A stretch of 64,000 nucleotides of DNA from Fictibacillus phosphorivorans. GTDB taxonomy: Bacteria; Bacillota; Bacilli; Bacillales; Fictibacillaceae. The notes under the pieces were generated by a model. The model did not search any database. It was not told the DNA's origin and saw only the letters and a program-made list of their open reading frames with translations. Positions 19,554 through 28,299 of this stretch are shown one piece after another (position 1 is the stretch's first letter; each line of letters starts with the position of its first letter). Position numbers and translations under genes: made by a program. Location of the stretch: the NCBI RefSeq assembly GCF_023715845.1, contig NZ_JAMBOR010000002.1, forward strand, positions 229,177 to 293,176. Reading direction: 5' to 3'.

Positions 19554-19988
19554 CTATGCACAGCCACATGATCCACCAGATCCACATCCACCACTGCAAG
19601 AACTCTCATCAAAAAACGGATTGCCTGTTGGAACTTTTATCTGCTCCGAAACACTCCCGGCAATAATTCTGCTGCACTCAATTAAAAGCTTTTCAAGCTC
19701 TTTTTCCGCCTTCTTAAAGTTCGCTATATTCTCATTGAAATCTAGCTCTCTTTTAAGCATACGGATTTGCGCAGAAACAGTATGAAAGTCAGGATGATAC
19801 TTGCCGAACCTTTGCACTTCTTCATATTTTTCTTTCATATCGGCAAAGCGCGAGATCATCTCTTGTGCCTGTTTATCTTGTTCCAAAATATATTTGGCTT
19901 TTCTATATTCGGATGCAACGCTAGAACTCGAAACCATTTCCGCTAAAGATAATGACTCTTCCAGCAATGCAACTTGTTCGATACTCAT
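19554..19988 (-). CDS. ricF: RicF (YlbF), subunit of the RicAFT (Y) complex
   Basis: With RicA (YmcA) and RicT (YaaT) it forms an Fe-S-carrying complex that governs RNase Y-dependent mRNA maturation and promotes sporulation, competence and biofilm formation. It is 144 residues long, with a helical YlbF/YmcA domain (about 5-115) and a C-terminal tail CSGGCGSGGSCGCA whose cysteines are the presumed cluster ligands. ATG 19988 with GGGAGGTGG upstream replaces the longer reading frame start at 20057. Confidence 0.93.
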   Translation of the reverse strand: MSIEQVALLEESLSLAEMVSSSSVASEYRKAKYILEQDKQAQEMISRFADMKEKYEEVQRFGKYHPDFHTVSAQIRMLKRELDFNENIANFKKAEKELEKLLIECSRIIAGSVSEQIKVPTGNPFFDESSCSGGCGSGGSCGCA

Positions 19989-20117
19989 ACAGCCACCTCC
20001 CTTTAGGTATGAGGTTACTTTTATATTATAGCGGATAATGATTATAGTTAAAAGCACGGCTGTCTATTTGAAGTAAATAAAAGCTGCGTCAGTACAAAAT
20101 TCTTGTTAAAAAAATAA

Positions 20118-20144
20118 AACCTCTTCTAAAAATAAGAAGAGGTT
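20118..20144 (-). terminator. Terminator after metE
   Basis: AACCTCTTCT aaaaata AGAAGAGGTT, followed on the minus strand by TTTTATTTTTTT. Confidence 0.88.
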
Positions 20145-20204
20145 AATGGAAACTAGCGCTTTTCTTCAATCATTCATTTAGCTTTGTCTAAAATCATCTC
20201 GTTG

Positions 20205-22502
20205 TTAATTCTTCTTAACAAGGAGCTGTTCTCTCGTTTGCTCTGCAGCTTCTACCATCACCTTTAAAGCGTTAATTGTCTCTTCAACCCCCCGTGTTTT
20301 TAATCCGCAATCTGGATTGATCCAAAATTGCTTTGGATCAAGTACTTGAAGGGCACGTTTACTATTTCTTACAACCTCTTCAAGCTTTGGAACTCGTGGA
20401 CTGTGAATATCATAAACCCCAAGCCCAATGCCTTTGTCATAAGTATTTTCTTCAAAGGCATAGATCAATTCACCATGACTTCTTGATGTCTCAATCGAAA
20501 TCACATCAGCATCAAGAGCTTTAATAGCATCGATAATGGCTTCAAAATCTGAATAACACATATGAGTATGAATTTGTGTACCATTTTGTACAGATGATGT
20601 TGCTAGTTTAAACGCGTAAACCGCTGCGTTTAAATAACTCTCCCAGTTTTCACGCTTTAAGGGCAGTCCTTCACGAATTGCCGGTTCATCAACCTGAATC
20701 ATGCGGATGCCATTTTCCTCAAGGACTTCAACTTCTTTTCGGAGAGCAAGCGCGATCTGATTAGCCACATCATAACGTGATATATCATCGCGTACAAATG
20801 ACCAGTTTAAAATTGTGACCGGTCCTGTCAGCATGCCTTTTACAGGTCTTTTTGTTAACGATTGAGCATAGATGGTCTCTGCGATTGTCATCGGTTCAAT
20901 ATAAGCAACATCACCGTAAATAATAGGTGGCTTCACACAACGGGAACCATATGACTGAACCCAACCCAATTTTGTAAATTGAAAGCCTGCTAATTTCTCA
21001 CCAAAATATTCAACCATGTCTGTCCGTTCAAATTCACCATGCACAAACACATCTAGACCGATTTCTTCTTGAATATCAATCCATTTTTTTATTTCAGCTT
21101 TTATATATGCATCGTATTCAACATCAGACAACTCGGCTTTCCGCCATTTCTGACGATGTTTCCGTACTTCTTGTGTTTGTGGAAAACTTCCAATCGTTGT
21201 TGTTGGCAGAAGAGGTAACTGAAACGCTTGTTTCTGCAATTCTTGACGGATGATAAATGGCGCTTGTCTTTCTGCTTGATATGTATCGAGACTTTCTAGG
21301 GCTTCTTGAACTTCTGAATTATTTCGATCAATTGATTGGTTTAACCGGTCGATAGCTTCAACGCTTGCAGTAACTTTGGTCTCGATTGCTTCTTTTCCTT
21401 CTTTAATCCCTTTCGTAAGGACAATAACTTCTTGTAATTTTTCATCAGCAAATGACAATGCGCCTTTTAAAGTCTCATCGATCGTCTCTTCGTATTTTAT
21501 TGTCACAGGCACGTGCAACAAACTGGATGAGGGCTGTATGATTAGGTTTTCTTTTGAAACAATTTCTCGGATCTTCTCAAGGATGTTAAGTTTATCATAT
21601 AGATTTACCCGCCATATGTTACGCCCGTCAATGATTCCTGCAGCAAGTACTTTATCTTGTGGAAAGCCATACTTTTTTAAAGCCTTTAGATTCTGCCCTT
21701 GATCATGTACAAAATCAAGTCCAATCCCTTGAACAGGAAGTGATACAACATCCTCGTAGTGCTCAATGCTATCAAAATAAGTTTGTAAGATTATTTTGAG
21801 ATTGGGGGCTGCATGATGCAAGGCTTGATATACTTCATTAAATATCGTAATTTCTTCTTTTGAAATGGTTGTTGACAAAATCGGTTCGTCGATTTGTATC
21901 CACTCTGCACCTTCATCCTCCAATTGTCGTAAGATCTCAGCATAAAGTGGCGCAAATTGATTAACCATCGTTTTAAAATCACTTGCGTTATATCCTTTAG
22001 ATAATTTTATAAAAGTGATCGGACCTAAGATAACGGGTTTTCCCTTAATATTAAGTTTGTCTTTCGCTTCCTTAAAATATTGTAGCGGACGATTTTCAAC
22101 AAGAGCCGGAACGGCATGATCCAGTTCTGGAACGATATAATGATAGTTTGTGTTAAACCATTTCGTCATCTCTGCGGCAACCGCATTGTTATTGCCGCGT
22201 GCTACATCAAAATAGGTTTCAAGAGAGACCTTCTCTCCCTCATATTCAAAGCGATTCGGTACTAATCCAAACATCATAGCAGTATCAAGGACATGATCAT
22301 ACAAGCTAAAATCTCCAACGGGTATTAAGTCGATCCCTTGATCTTTTTGCTTTTGAAGATGTTGCAAACGAATTTCTTCCATTTGCTTCAGGAAAGATTC
22401 TTTATCTAATTTCCCTGCCCAAAATTGTTCAAGTGCTTTTTTCCATTCCCGTTTTTCTCCAATTCTTGGATAACCTAGGTTCGAACTTTTACATGTACTC
22501 AT
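20205..22502 (-). CDS. metE: Cobalamin-independent methionine synthase
   Basis: Transfers methyl from 5-methyltetrahydropteroyl-triglutamate to homocysteine. It is 765 residues long with the duplicated barrel. The N-terminal half begins [20 protein letters not shown]. The catalytic C-terminal half has the zinc ligands in HTHMCYSDF (His, Cys), a Glu in [11 protein letters not shown], and the final cysteine in [11 protein letters not shown]. It is controlled by a 5' leader with SAM-I and adenosylcobalamin riboswitches. ATG 22502 follows GGAGTGG. It interrupts the ylbF-ylbE adjacency seen in B. subtilis. Confidence 0.97.
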   Translation of the reverse strand: MSTCKSSNLGYPRIGEKREWKKALEQFWAGKLDKESFLKQMEEIRLQHLQKQKDQGIDLIPVGDFSLYDHVLDTAMMFGLVPNRFEYEGEKVSLETYFDVARGNNNAVAAEMTKWFNTNYHYIVPELDHAVPALVENRPLQYFKEAKDKLNIKGKPVILGPITFIKLSKGYNASDFKTMVNQFAPLYAEILRQLEDEGAEWIQIDEPILSTTISKEEITIFNEVYQALHHAAPNLKIILQTYFDSIEHYEDVVSLPVQGIGLDFVHDQGQNLKALKKYGFPQDKVLAAGIIDGRNIWRVNLYDKLNILEKIREIVSKENLIIQPSSSLLHVPVTIKYEETIDETLKGALSFADEKLQEVIVLTKGIKEGKEAIETKVTASVEAIDRLNQSIDRNNSEVQEALESLDTYQAERQAPFIIRQELQKQAFQLPLLPTTTIGSFPQTQEVRKHRQKWRKAELSDVEYDAYIKAEIKKWIDIQEEIGLDVFVHGEFERTDMVEYFGEKLAGFQFTKLGWVQSYGSRCVKPPIIYGDVAYIEPMTIAETIYAQSLTKRPVKGMLTGPVTILNWSFVRDDISRYDVANQIALALRKEVEVLEENGIRMIQVDEPAIREGLPLKRENWESYLNAAVYAFKLATSSVQNGTQIHTHMCYSDFEAIIDAIKALDADVISIETSRSHGELIYAFEENTYDKGIGLGVYDIHSPRVPKLEEVVRNSKRALQVLDPKQFWINPDCGLKTRGVEETINALKVMVEAAEQTREQLLVKKN

Positions 22503-22543
22503 CTTATTTGGTCCACTCCTTTTTATTTTTCATCCCCAACAAA

Positions 22544-22577
22544 AAATCTCCCTTTCCATAAAGAAAAGAGAGATTCA
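22544..22577 (-). terminator. Expression-platform terminator of the AdoCbl riboswitch
   Basis: On the minus strand, AATCTCTCTTTTC, a short loop, then GGAAAGGGAGATT followed by TTTTTTG. It lies between the cobalamin aptamer and the metE start. Confidence 0.85.
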
Positions 22578-22654
22578 ATACGCACTTAACTAGAGTTGAG
22601 GTACACAGATCTTCTCAACACGTATTTTCCACTCCTCTCTATATCCTCGTAGAG

Positions 22655-22845
22655 TACAAGCATTCACAACAGGCAGGTCTCCTGACTTAAGTTCATAGCT
22701 CCTTATCCCTTCCCATTTCTATATGTGAAACAGTGGATCGATAAGTCGCTCCCTCTTACAGTGGCGGGACCGTGCCGGAATTTCACCGGGCTTCCCTTTT
22801 AAGCTGAGTCGATCATTTACTCAGAACCTGTTATGTTTATTTAAT
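22655..22845 (-). promoter_or_regulatory. Adenosylcobalamin riboswitch
   Basis: The minus strand carries the B12-box AGGAGACCTGCCTGTTG near 22688-22671. The conserved aptamer core precedes it: GGGAAGCCCGGTGAAATTCC, then GGTCCCGCCACTGTAAG. It is followed by a terminator before metE. B12 sufficiency should therefore shut off the B12-independent enzyme. Confidence 0.93.
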
Positions 22846-22900
22846 TTTTTACGTTATCATGCAGCTAGAAATTCTTATTTTTCCTTTTTCAATAAAATAA

Positions 22901-22930
22901 AGACCTCTTTATTTATAAATAAAGAGGTCT
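22901..22930 (-). terminator. Expression-platform terminator of the SAM-I riboswitch
   Basis: A perfect 15-bp inverted repeat AGACCTCTTTATTTA / TAAATAAAGAGGTCT, with TTATTTTATT following on the minus strand. Its first arm can instead pair with the 3' strand of aptamer helix P1 (AAATAAGAGAGGT), the expected antiterminator. Confidence 0.88.
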
Positions 22931-22944
22931 CAACAACTATGTAA

Positions 22945-23066
22945 ACCTCTCTTATTTATCAAAGCGTAACGCTTTGCAGGAATTAGCACCTTTTCAATAA
23001 AATCATTGAATGGTTGCCGGGTTTCATAGGGCCAGTCCCTCCACCTCTCTAAATAAGAGTTCCAAC
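22945..23066 (-). promoter_or_regulatory. SAM-I (S-box) riboswitch
   Basis: The minus strand reads CTCTTATTTAGAGAGGTGG, then AGGGACTGGCCC, TGAAACCCGGCAACC and GGTGCTAATTCCTGCA, which are the S-box signatures in order. P1 pairs 23050-23059 with 22949-22958. It is located upstream of the cobalamin riboswitch in the same leader. Confidence 0.96.
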
Positions 23067-23169
23067 ATCTTTTTAAATTAATATTTAATAGCCATGTTAA
23101 CACGATAAAGGATAGCCATCAAGGGAATTTTTGAAAAATATAAAATATTTTAATAGATACTACCCTGTC

Positions 23170-23300
23170 TCAGTAGAGTACTCGTGTGTGAACTGATGTC
23201 CGATCAGGTGGAGACTCCTAATGATGCGAAACAGCAAGAAGCTCACCACACGCCACTGGAAAGCGAGTATCTGAAACGGAAAACGTTTTACATGGATTTA
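23170..23300. repeat. Degenerate copy of a common Bacillaceae intergenic repeat
   Basis: Contains GTGTGAACTGATGTCC, GGTGGAGACTCCT, AGAAGCTCACC and GGAAAGCGAGTATCTGAAACGG in the order I recall from dispersed intergenic repeats of Bacillus relatives. The GC-rich centre is missing, suggesting an internal deletion. The 62-codon reading frame across it is unlikely to be a gene. Confidence 0.45.
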
Positions 23301-23327
23301 AATAAAAAAACCCTTCGAAACGAAGAG

Positions 23328-23762
23328 TTAGCGAACATTAACAAATATATGTTTTTTGATCCCATAATCTGACCCGTCTTTTTTCTTAAGCTGCAGTGTG
23401 ATCTTATGTTTTCCTTCGGTCAAATTTTTTAAAATAAAGATAGATTGATTAGCATTCATCTTCCATTTTCCATCTACAAAAACAGCCATATATCCATTTA
23501 ATCGATTGAACTCTTCTGAAAGGTTCTCCTGGAAAGTAAATCCTGGGATAATATTTTCAACGTAGATATTTTGTTTTTTTACACGGTAGTTAACAGCCCA
23601 GTCTTTTTCAATCAAGGGATATTCACTTGAGGCTTCAACAGCCTCATTATAATTAAACTCTCTTTGCTTTTCTCTATCGTTATTATTTATGCCGAACACC
23701 ACTAGACAAATTGATAATATAAAACCGGAGACCGCTAGTAATATACCCTTGCTTTTATTCAT
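23328..23762 (-). CDS. Membrane-anchored secreted protein, unknown function
   Basis: A 144-residue protein starting at ATG 23762, with AAGGAGTGG seven bases upstream. It has a lysine-containing N-terminus and one hydrophobic helix (about residues 7-24). An extracytoplasmic domain rich in beta strands follows, ending in GKHKITLQLKKKDGSDYGIKKHIFVNV, which resembles an immunoglobulin-like or carbohydrate-binding beta sandwich. I do not recognise the family. It is downstream of ylbE and ylbD in the same direction, so it may belong to their transcript. Confidence 0.75.
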   Translation of the reverse strand: MNKSKGILLAVSGFILSICLVVFGINNNDREKQREFNYNEAVEASSEYPLIEKDWAVNYRVKKQNIYVENIIPGFTFQENLSEEFNRLNGYMAVFVDGKWKMNANQSIFILKNLTEGKHKITLQLKKKDGSDYGIKKHIFVNVR

Positions 23763-23809
23763 AAAAAAACCACTCCTTATAGGAATAGTTTTTTCCAAAA
23801 TTTATTAAA

Positions 23810-24115
23810 TTATCCGCCTGATGGTGAATTCCCTTCAGGCATTGGAGGGTGAAACCCATCTGGCGGGTTTTGGTCATCTGACGTTTCTCCCATAACAGAT
23901 ATCAATTCCATTAATAGTCCAAAGTTTTGAAGCTGCTGATGGAACCGGTCCACTCTCTGACCAAACGTCCGGCCATAAAATACTTTTGCGTTCTCTTCTA
24001 GCTCTGCCATTAAAAAAGGATTGCGGCTTAGTTTTCTATACCATTCAGGTTTTTCTCTAATAAAGTACTTAAGGTCAGGTCTTGTATTCAAATAATCCTG
24101 GATTTCTCTCCGCAC
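23810..24115 (-). CDS. ylbE: YlbE-like protein
   Basis: A 101-residue protein of the YlbE family: MRREIQDYLNTRPDLKYFIREKPEWYRKL matches its N-terminal consensus in two parts (DYLN..PDL; REKPEWYRKLSR). The C-terminus is rich in Pro, Gly and Ser. GTG 24115 is chosen as it is spaced correctly from AAAGGATG; GTG 24124 is too close. The function is unknown. It is paired with ylbD. Confidence 0.85.
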   Translation of the reverse strand: MRREIQDYLNTRPDLKYFIREKPEWYRKLSRNPFLMAELEENAKVFYGRTFGQRVDRFHQQLQNFGLLMELISVMGETSDDQNPPDGFHPPMPEGNSPSGG

Positions 24116-24129
24116 ACCACACACATCCT

Positions 24130-24543
24130 TTAATCTTTATAAGAAGGATAATCTTTCATCTTTTTTTCGGGCAGTTGGCTTGGTCTGTCAGACTGATTAT
24201 TAAACTGGTTTAAAAGTTCTTGGAGCGCATCCATTAAACTGCCAAACTGAGATAAGTATTTTTGAACATCATTAATCTGAATTTTGCTCAGACCAGCAAT
24301 AATATCCCCGATCGTTAGGTCTGCTTTCGTATTTTTTGCAGAGGAAGTACGTTGATTCGGCTGTTTATTTTGTTGTTTTTTCTTTCCCTTAGAATATTGA
24401 TTCCAACTTTCATGTTCTTCACCTAACACAATCCAATCCTGGTAAACTTCTTTCCAAGGCCTTTTATTCTTTTGTACTTCTTTTATTAATTCAGGATGTT
24501 TTTGTACAAATTCTTTAAAGCTTTCGATATCAGTCTTTACCAC
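24130..24543 (-). CDS. ylbD: YlbD-like spore coat protein
   Basis: A 137-residue charged, mostly helical protein. The N-terminal segment FKEFVQKHPELIKEVQKN and the central SKIQINDVQKYLSQFGSLMDALQELL match the YlbD coat family. The C-terminus is rich in Ser, Pro and Lys. The likely start is GTG 24543, eight bases after GGGGG; a GTG three codons earlier is possible. It is followed 14 bases later by ylbE. Coat localisation is inferred from the B. subtilis homologue. Confidence 0.83.
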   Translation of the reverse strand: MVKTDIESFKEFVQKHPELIKEVQKNKRPWKEVYQDWIVLGEEHESWNQYSKGKKKQQNKQPNQRTSSAKNTKADLTIGDIIAGLSKIQINDVQKYLSQFGSLMDALQELLNQFNNQSDRPSQLPEKKMKDYPSYKD

Positions 24544-24737
24544 AGAATCCACCCCCAGCCGTCCACTGACGAATCATGTTTTACTACATGATACATAAAT
24601 GCCCAGTAATTGGTGCGCCCATTTTTTTAAAATTGATAAGTCGATTCTGTTTACTTTATTCCACAGTGCCTAAAAAGGTACAATAAAAAAAAGCTGTTTT
24701 GATAACAGTCAAAAATAAAGATTGAGGTAATGCATCT

Positions 24738-25217
24738 GTGGATATAAAAGATGAATTGAACCGCTTTATAAGTGAAAGCAGTGAGCAGGAAAAAGAAGTG
24801 ATACAAATTTTTTTAAACAGTCTCAAAGCAAAAAGAGAAAATACAAAACTAACTCATATTGCTTCTTTATTGCAGTTACAAACTACTGTAATAGATGAAA
24901 AAACTTTAGAAATGGAAATGCCAAATTCACCTCTACTCGATAACTCTATTGGAATTGTTCATGGCGGACTAACTGCTACATTGCTTGATACTGCATTAGG
25001 AACTCTAGCAAGCCATGTCCCTGGAAATAAAAAGGGAGCCGTGACAGTGGAGTTAAAAGTAGACTATTTGACACCAGGAATTGGTAAAAAATTTATTTGC
25101 AGGGCAGCAGTTATACATAATGGCCGTCAATTAGTTAGAATGGAAGGAAAAGTCCGGAATGAAAAAGAGAATTTAATCGCATCAGCTACAGGGACTTTCT
25201 TTAAGCTTCCAGAATGA
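24738..25217 (+). CDS. PaaI/hotdog-fold acyl-CoA thioesterase
   Basis: A 159-residue hotdog-fold thioesterase. The segment NSIGIVHGGLTATLLDTALGTLAS holds the catalytic region (HGG..T..D), and VELKVDYLTPG follows. An N-terminal helical extension of about 45 residues precedes the fold. GTG 24738 is used, nine bases after GAGGT. The substrate is unknown. It is divergent from ylbD and convergent with ylbC. Confidence 0.88.
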   Translation: MDIKDELNRFISESSEQEKEVIQIFLNSLKAKRENTKLTHIASLLQLQTTVIDEKTLEMEMPNSPLLDNSIGIVHGGLTATLLDTALGTLASHVPGNKKGAVTVELKVDYLTPGIGKKFICRAAVIHNGRQLVRMEGKVRNEKENLIASATGTFFKLPE

Positions 25218-25226
25218 TACTAATGA

Positions 25227-25262
25227 AAAAAGAAGAGCTGATTAAAGAATCAGCTCTTCTTT
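25227..25262. terminator. Bidirectional terminator between the thioesterase and ylbC
   Basis: AGAAGAGCTGATT aaag AATCAGCTCTTCT, with A and T tracts on the two sides. Confidence 0.9.
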
Positions 25263-26298
25263 ACTGTTTTGCAGCTGGAACAAGGAAGTTTTGTGTATAG
25301 TACTTTTTAAATGCTCCTACCCCTAGATGGGTATATTCATCATTGAGCATCGTTTTTCTATGCCCTTCGCTGTTCATCCAACCCTCAACCGCTGCAATGC
25401 CGTCTGTGTAGTTTGCAGCAATGTTTTCCCCAGCTTGTTGGAACACTACATTACCTTCTTTTAATCGGTCGGATAATGTTCTGCCATCCTTGCTCTGATG
25501 TGAGAAATATTGTTTGTCCAACATGTCCTTGGAATGTAAAAAGGCGACATCCGATGCGCTTTCATCCCATTGTAGCGGACTCTTGTTGTATTTTAGCCTG
25601 ATAATATTCGTCAGTTCAAAAATTTGCTGTTCTTCGGATTGGTCAATTTTATTTTGTTCTTCTTCCGGAATTTCTTCTATTTCAGGAAGGTCTCCTCTGT
25701 AAACAATAGAATACGGCCTTTGTTTTAATAAAACATCGGAAGTGGTGTATCGAACACTCAGCAATTTATTTGTAAACTTATCAAAGTACAATTGTACCCA
25801 TCTATCTTTGCCAACATTGATGAGCGGTCTGAGCATAACTTCTTCCTCGGAAAGTTCAAACCTGAAAAAATTTGCACCCTCATTTATCGTTATATCGCTC
25901 TCAATAGGGTATTGCTGAATAATGTTGTTAGAAGAATCGCCAATCGTAAATGGTTTCGTATTCAGCTCTGAACCAATTGCAAAAATGGTAACGATTTTGC
26001 CGTTTTGTACACCAGCCTGCATATAACCTTTTGGACTCCTGCTTCCATAAATTAACCATTCATAATCATAAGCGGACGGATCAATTCTATCAGGTTCTCC
26101 CCATTGCTTTTTAAAAGCTTCTATATCTTTACCTAACCAATTTGATAAAGCTCCCTCTGGGATTTTCATCGGTTCTTCTATGTATTTTAATCTTTTTTCA
26201 GATGGCTCTTTTTCCATTGATAGGTCTGGCAGTATGTCATAAAAAAACAATCCTATCAAGATAACTATAGATAGAAAAAAAGTAACCAATCCGCGCAT
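25261..26298 (-). CDS. ylbC: CAP/SCP-domain membrane-anchored protein YlbC
   Basis: A 345-residue protein with an N-terminal signal anchor (about 2-20), a CAP-associated N-terminal domain (about 45-200), and a C-terminal CAP/SCP (PR-1) domain. The CAP domain has FLHSKDMLDKQYFSH, AGENIAANYTDG, and MNSEGHRKTMLNDEYTHLGVG, with the usual His and Glu residues. ATG 26298 is used, with GGGGG seven bases upstream. Extracellular location is likely; the molecular role of bacterial CAP proteins is poorly known. Confidence 0.9.
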   Translation of the reverse strand: MRGLVTFFLSIVILIGLFFYDILPDLSMEKEPSEKRLKYIEEPMKIPEGALSNWLGKDIEAFKKQWGEPDRIDPSAYDYEWLIYGSRSPKGYMQAGVQNGKIVTIFAIGSELNTKPFTIGDSSNNIIQQYPIESDITINEGANFFRFELSEEEVMLRPLINVGKDRWVQLYFDKFTNKLLSVRYTTSDVLLKQRPYSIVYRGDLPEIEEIPEEEQNKIDQSEEQQIFELTNIIRLKYNKSPLQWDESASDVAFLHSKDMLDKQYFSHQSKDGRTLSDRLKEGNVVFQQAGENIAANYTDGIAAVEGWMNSEGHRKTMLNDEYTHLGVGAFKKYYTQNFLVPAAKQ

Positions 26299-26372
26299 AA
26301 TGGTTCCCCCTGTATCTTTCATCTCTTTATAGTGTAGCATATCGAGCGATTTTCAGGGTTAATAAAAAAACA

Positions 26373-26393
26373 GGATTATCCTTATGATAATCC
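26373..26393 (-). terminator. Terminator after ylbB
   Basis: GGATTATC cttat GATAATCC, with TGTTTTTTTATT following on the minus strand. It also separates ylbB from ylbC. Confidence 0.78.
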
Positions 26394-26403
26394 CGTCATC
26401 CAT

Positions 26404-26832
26404 TTATTGCAGTTGATCTCTCTGCTCCGAAACTTCGCTTAGTGCGTGTCCTGCAGAATTATCACTCTCTTTGGTAAGCGATAGATCACCTAAAGAAATG
26501 ATCCCAACCATTTTATTGTTCTCTACAATAGGAAGTCTTCTGATTTGCTTTTCTGCCATAAGTTCAGAAGCTTCTTGTACGCTCATGTCTGGTGACCCTG
26601 TATACAGATCATCACTCATTATATCTGTTACTTTTGTAGAGCCTGGGCGTTTTTCAGAAACTCCTCTTATGACAATGTCACGATCCGTTATGACGCCGAT
26701 CACCTGGTCGTTTTCACATACTGGGATAACACCTACATTATCCTCTTTCATTTTTACAGCTACTTCGTACACATTATCTAAAGGTGTTACAAAATCTACA
26801 TCTCTTGTCATGATATCACTTACTTTTTTCAA
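26404..26832 (-). CDS. ylbB: CBS-domain pair protein YlbB
   Basis: A 142-residue protein made of two CBS domains (about 3-58 and 67-125). VSDIMTRDVDFVTP and VTDIMSDDLYTGSPD mark the starts of the repeats, and GVITDRDI and GIISLGDL their second halves. CBS pairs bind adenosine nucleotides. The partner is unknown. The start is a TTG at 26832 with GGAGG upstream. Confidence 0.9.
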   Translation of the reverse strand: MKKVSDIMTRDVDFVTPLDNVYEVAVKMKEDNVGVIPVCENDQVIGVITDRDIVIRGVSEKRPGSTKVTDIMSDDLYTGSPDMSVQEASELMAEKQIRRLPIVENNKMVGIISLGDLSLTKESDNSAGHALSEVSEQRDQLQ

Positions 26833-26990
26833 AAAAATGGCCTCCTCATATATGTTGATTGATACCTTTTATCTTTTGCGAAATAAGATGAAATATTCAT
26901 GTTTTTGACAATGATTGCATCTTTAGCGCTTTCATAATATCATTAAGAAGTGATTATTATTTTTATTGAATTATCCTAGGAGGTTTCACA

Positions 26991-27341
26991 ATGAAATTTG
27001 AAGAAAGCGGCTTAAACGGGAAGGTAATTGAATTCTCACTTTTAGAACATGTCATGGCAAGCCACGGAATGATCCGCGCTGGGCAATGGGACTATGACCG
27101 TATTACATACGACTACAAATTTGAAGATATGACAAATGGTGATGTTTACTATTTCCGCTTTCCTTGTCATGTCATTGAAGGAGAAACAGAAACACCTCAC
27201 GCTAAGGTTGAACTAGGTACTCCATACTTAGGTAAGCACTATTATCCACACGGTGTAGAATACGATGAAGAGTTTCCGAAACATGTTGTGAAGCAATGCA
27301 ACAAGTTGATCGAAGCCCTTCATAATGAACTTCATGTATAA
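26991..27341 (+). CDS. YugN-like family protein
   Basis: A 116-residue protein with AGGAGG upstream. The sequence MKFEESGLNGKVIEFSLLEH and the DVYYFRFPCHVIEGE segment match the YugN-like family; by position it corresponds to ylbA. No catalytic residues are recognised. The family is restricted to Bacilli and has no established function. Confidence 0.85.
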   Translation: MKFEESGLNGKVIEFSLLEHVMASHGMIRAGQWDYDRITYDYKFEDMTNGDVYYFRFPCHVIEGETETPHAKVELGTPYLGKHYYPHGVEYDEEFPKHVVKQCNKLIEALHNELHV

Positions 27342-27380
27342 AATGAAAAATCCCCTCTTTTGATCAGAGGGAACCCAAGA

Positions 27381-27408
27381 AACCGGTTGAAAGTCACCGG
27401 TTTTTTTA
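27381..27408 (+). terminator. Terminator after the YugN-like gene
   Basis: AACCGGT tgaaagtc ACCGGTTTTTTT. A second small hairpin, CCCTC/GAGGG, lies just upstream at 27353-27371. Confidence 0.85.
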
Positions 27409-27474
27409 TTTTATTAAAGACTCTTTTCAAGAAGGCTGCTTTTTTTAGTATGTACTCTCCATATGGCAACAACC

Positions 27475-28197
27475 TTATTCAGCTGCGCTTTTAGGTGCAT
27501 GTGAAGAGTACCCTTCGAAAAGTCTCCCGCCAAATGGAGCAATCGTTTCATCTACAAACTGAATGACACGTTCTTTTTCACGACTGCTAAAGTAAAAGTT
27601 AAACACCTCAGCAAAATCATCTGCAAATGATTCATCAAATTCCTTTAATGCCCTTATAATCCACTTTCCTTCTCCGATCCAATGACCGTTGACCCTGAGT
27701 ACAAACTCATGGACTAAGTCGGCTAACTTTGACACGATGAACAAATCCTCAACATCATTGACGGATCCTTCAAGATCGTTTAAAAGGTCAGTGATATGAT
27801 ATCTAGCCTTTTCGATCTCTTTTGATCTCCAAGGTGTCGGCCCTGCTTTCAATAGTTGAAGTGCTTCATTTTTAATTCGTGACGCATGTCCGGTATCACG
27901 CAGGATAATGCCTTCTGCACACATTTGCGGAAGAGATGGTCTTGCGCGATCAACATTTTCTTTTAAAAAATCTTTATACGTAAACATATTATGAACGAAT
28001 ACTTCTATCGGCCAATCGAATTCGGTTAGTGACTGACGATAGGATTCTCCTATATTGCTGTCAATAATAATGATATCTAGATCCGAACTTTTGGTTTCTT
28101 CTCCTCTGACTACACTTCCAGCCAAATAGGCCACTTCACAGTTCGGAAAATAAGATTCAATAAATTTACTTGCTGCTTGTCTCGCACTGATTCTCAT
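27475..28197 (-). CDS. Nucleotidyltransferase-domain protein
   Basis: A 240-residue protein of the MNT/pol-beta-like nucleotidyltransferase fold. The active-site signature AGSVVRGEETKSSDLDIIIID is near residues 27-47, with the two metal-binding aspartates in SDLD. The C-terminal half is helical. ATG 28197 with GGAGGAG upstream is chosen over the frame start at 28242. The substrate is unknown; it could be an antibiotic- or protein-modifying nucleotidyltransferase. It stands between ylb and cta blocks with no partner toxin visible. Confidence 0.85.
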   Translation of the reverse strand: MRISARQAASKFIESYFPNCEVAYLAGSVVRGEETKSSDLDIIIIDSNIGESYRQSLTEFDWPIEVFVHNMFTYKDFLKENVDRARPSLPQMCAEGIILRDTGHASRIKNEALQLLKAGPTPWRSKEIEKARYHITDLLNDLEGSVNDVEDLFIVSKLADLVHEFVLRVNGHWIGEGKWIIRALKEFDESFADDFAEVFNFYFSSREKERVIQFVDETIAPFGGRLFEGYSSHAPKSAAE

Positions 28198-28273
28198 GTT
28201 CTTCTCCTCCATCATTCGCTTTCTATATACATTCAAAAACATAAAGGATGGATTCCATCTTTTTAATAAAAAA

Positions 28274-28299
28274 AATAACCAGTATTTACTGGTTATTTC
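28274..28299 (-). terminator. Terminator after ctaG
   Basis: AATAACCAGTA ttt ACTGGTTATT with an A run on the plus side, overlapping the ctaG stop codon. Confidence 0.8.

Noticed and set aside
23184..23372. Plus-strand 62-codon frame downstream of the metE leader
   Set aside because: It runs through the degenerate repeat and into the 3' end of the opposite-strand gene; no ribosome site and no protein-like conservation.
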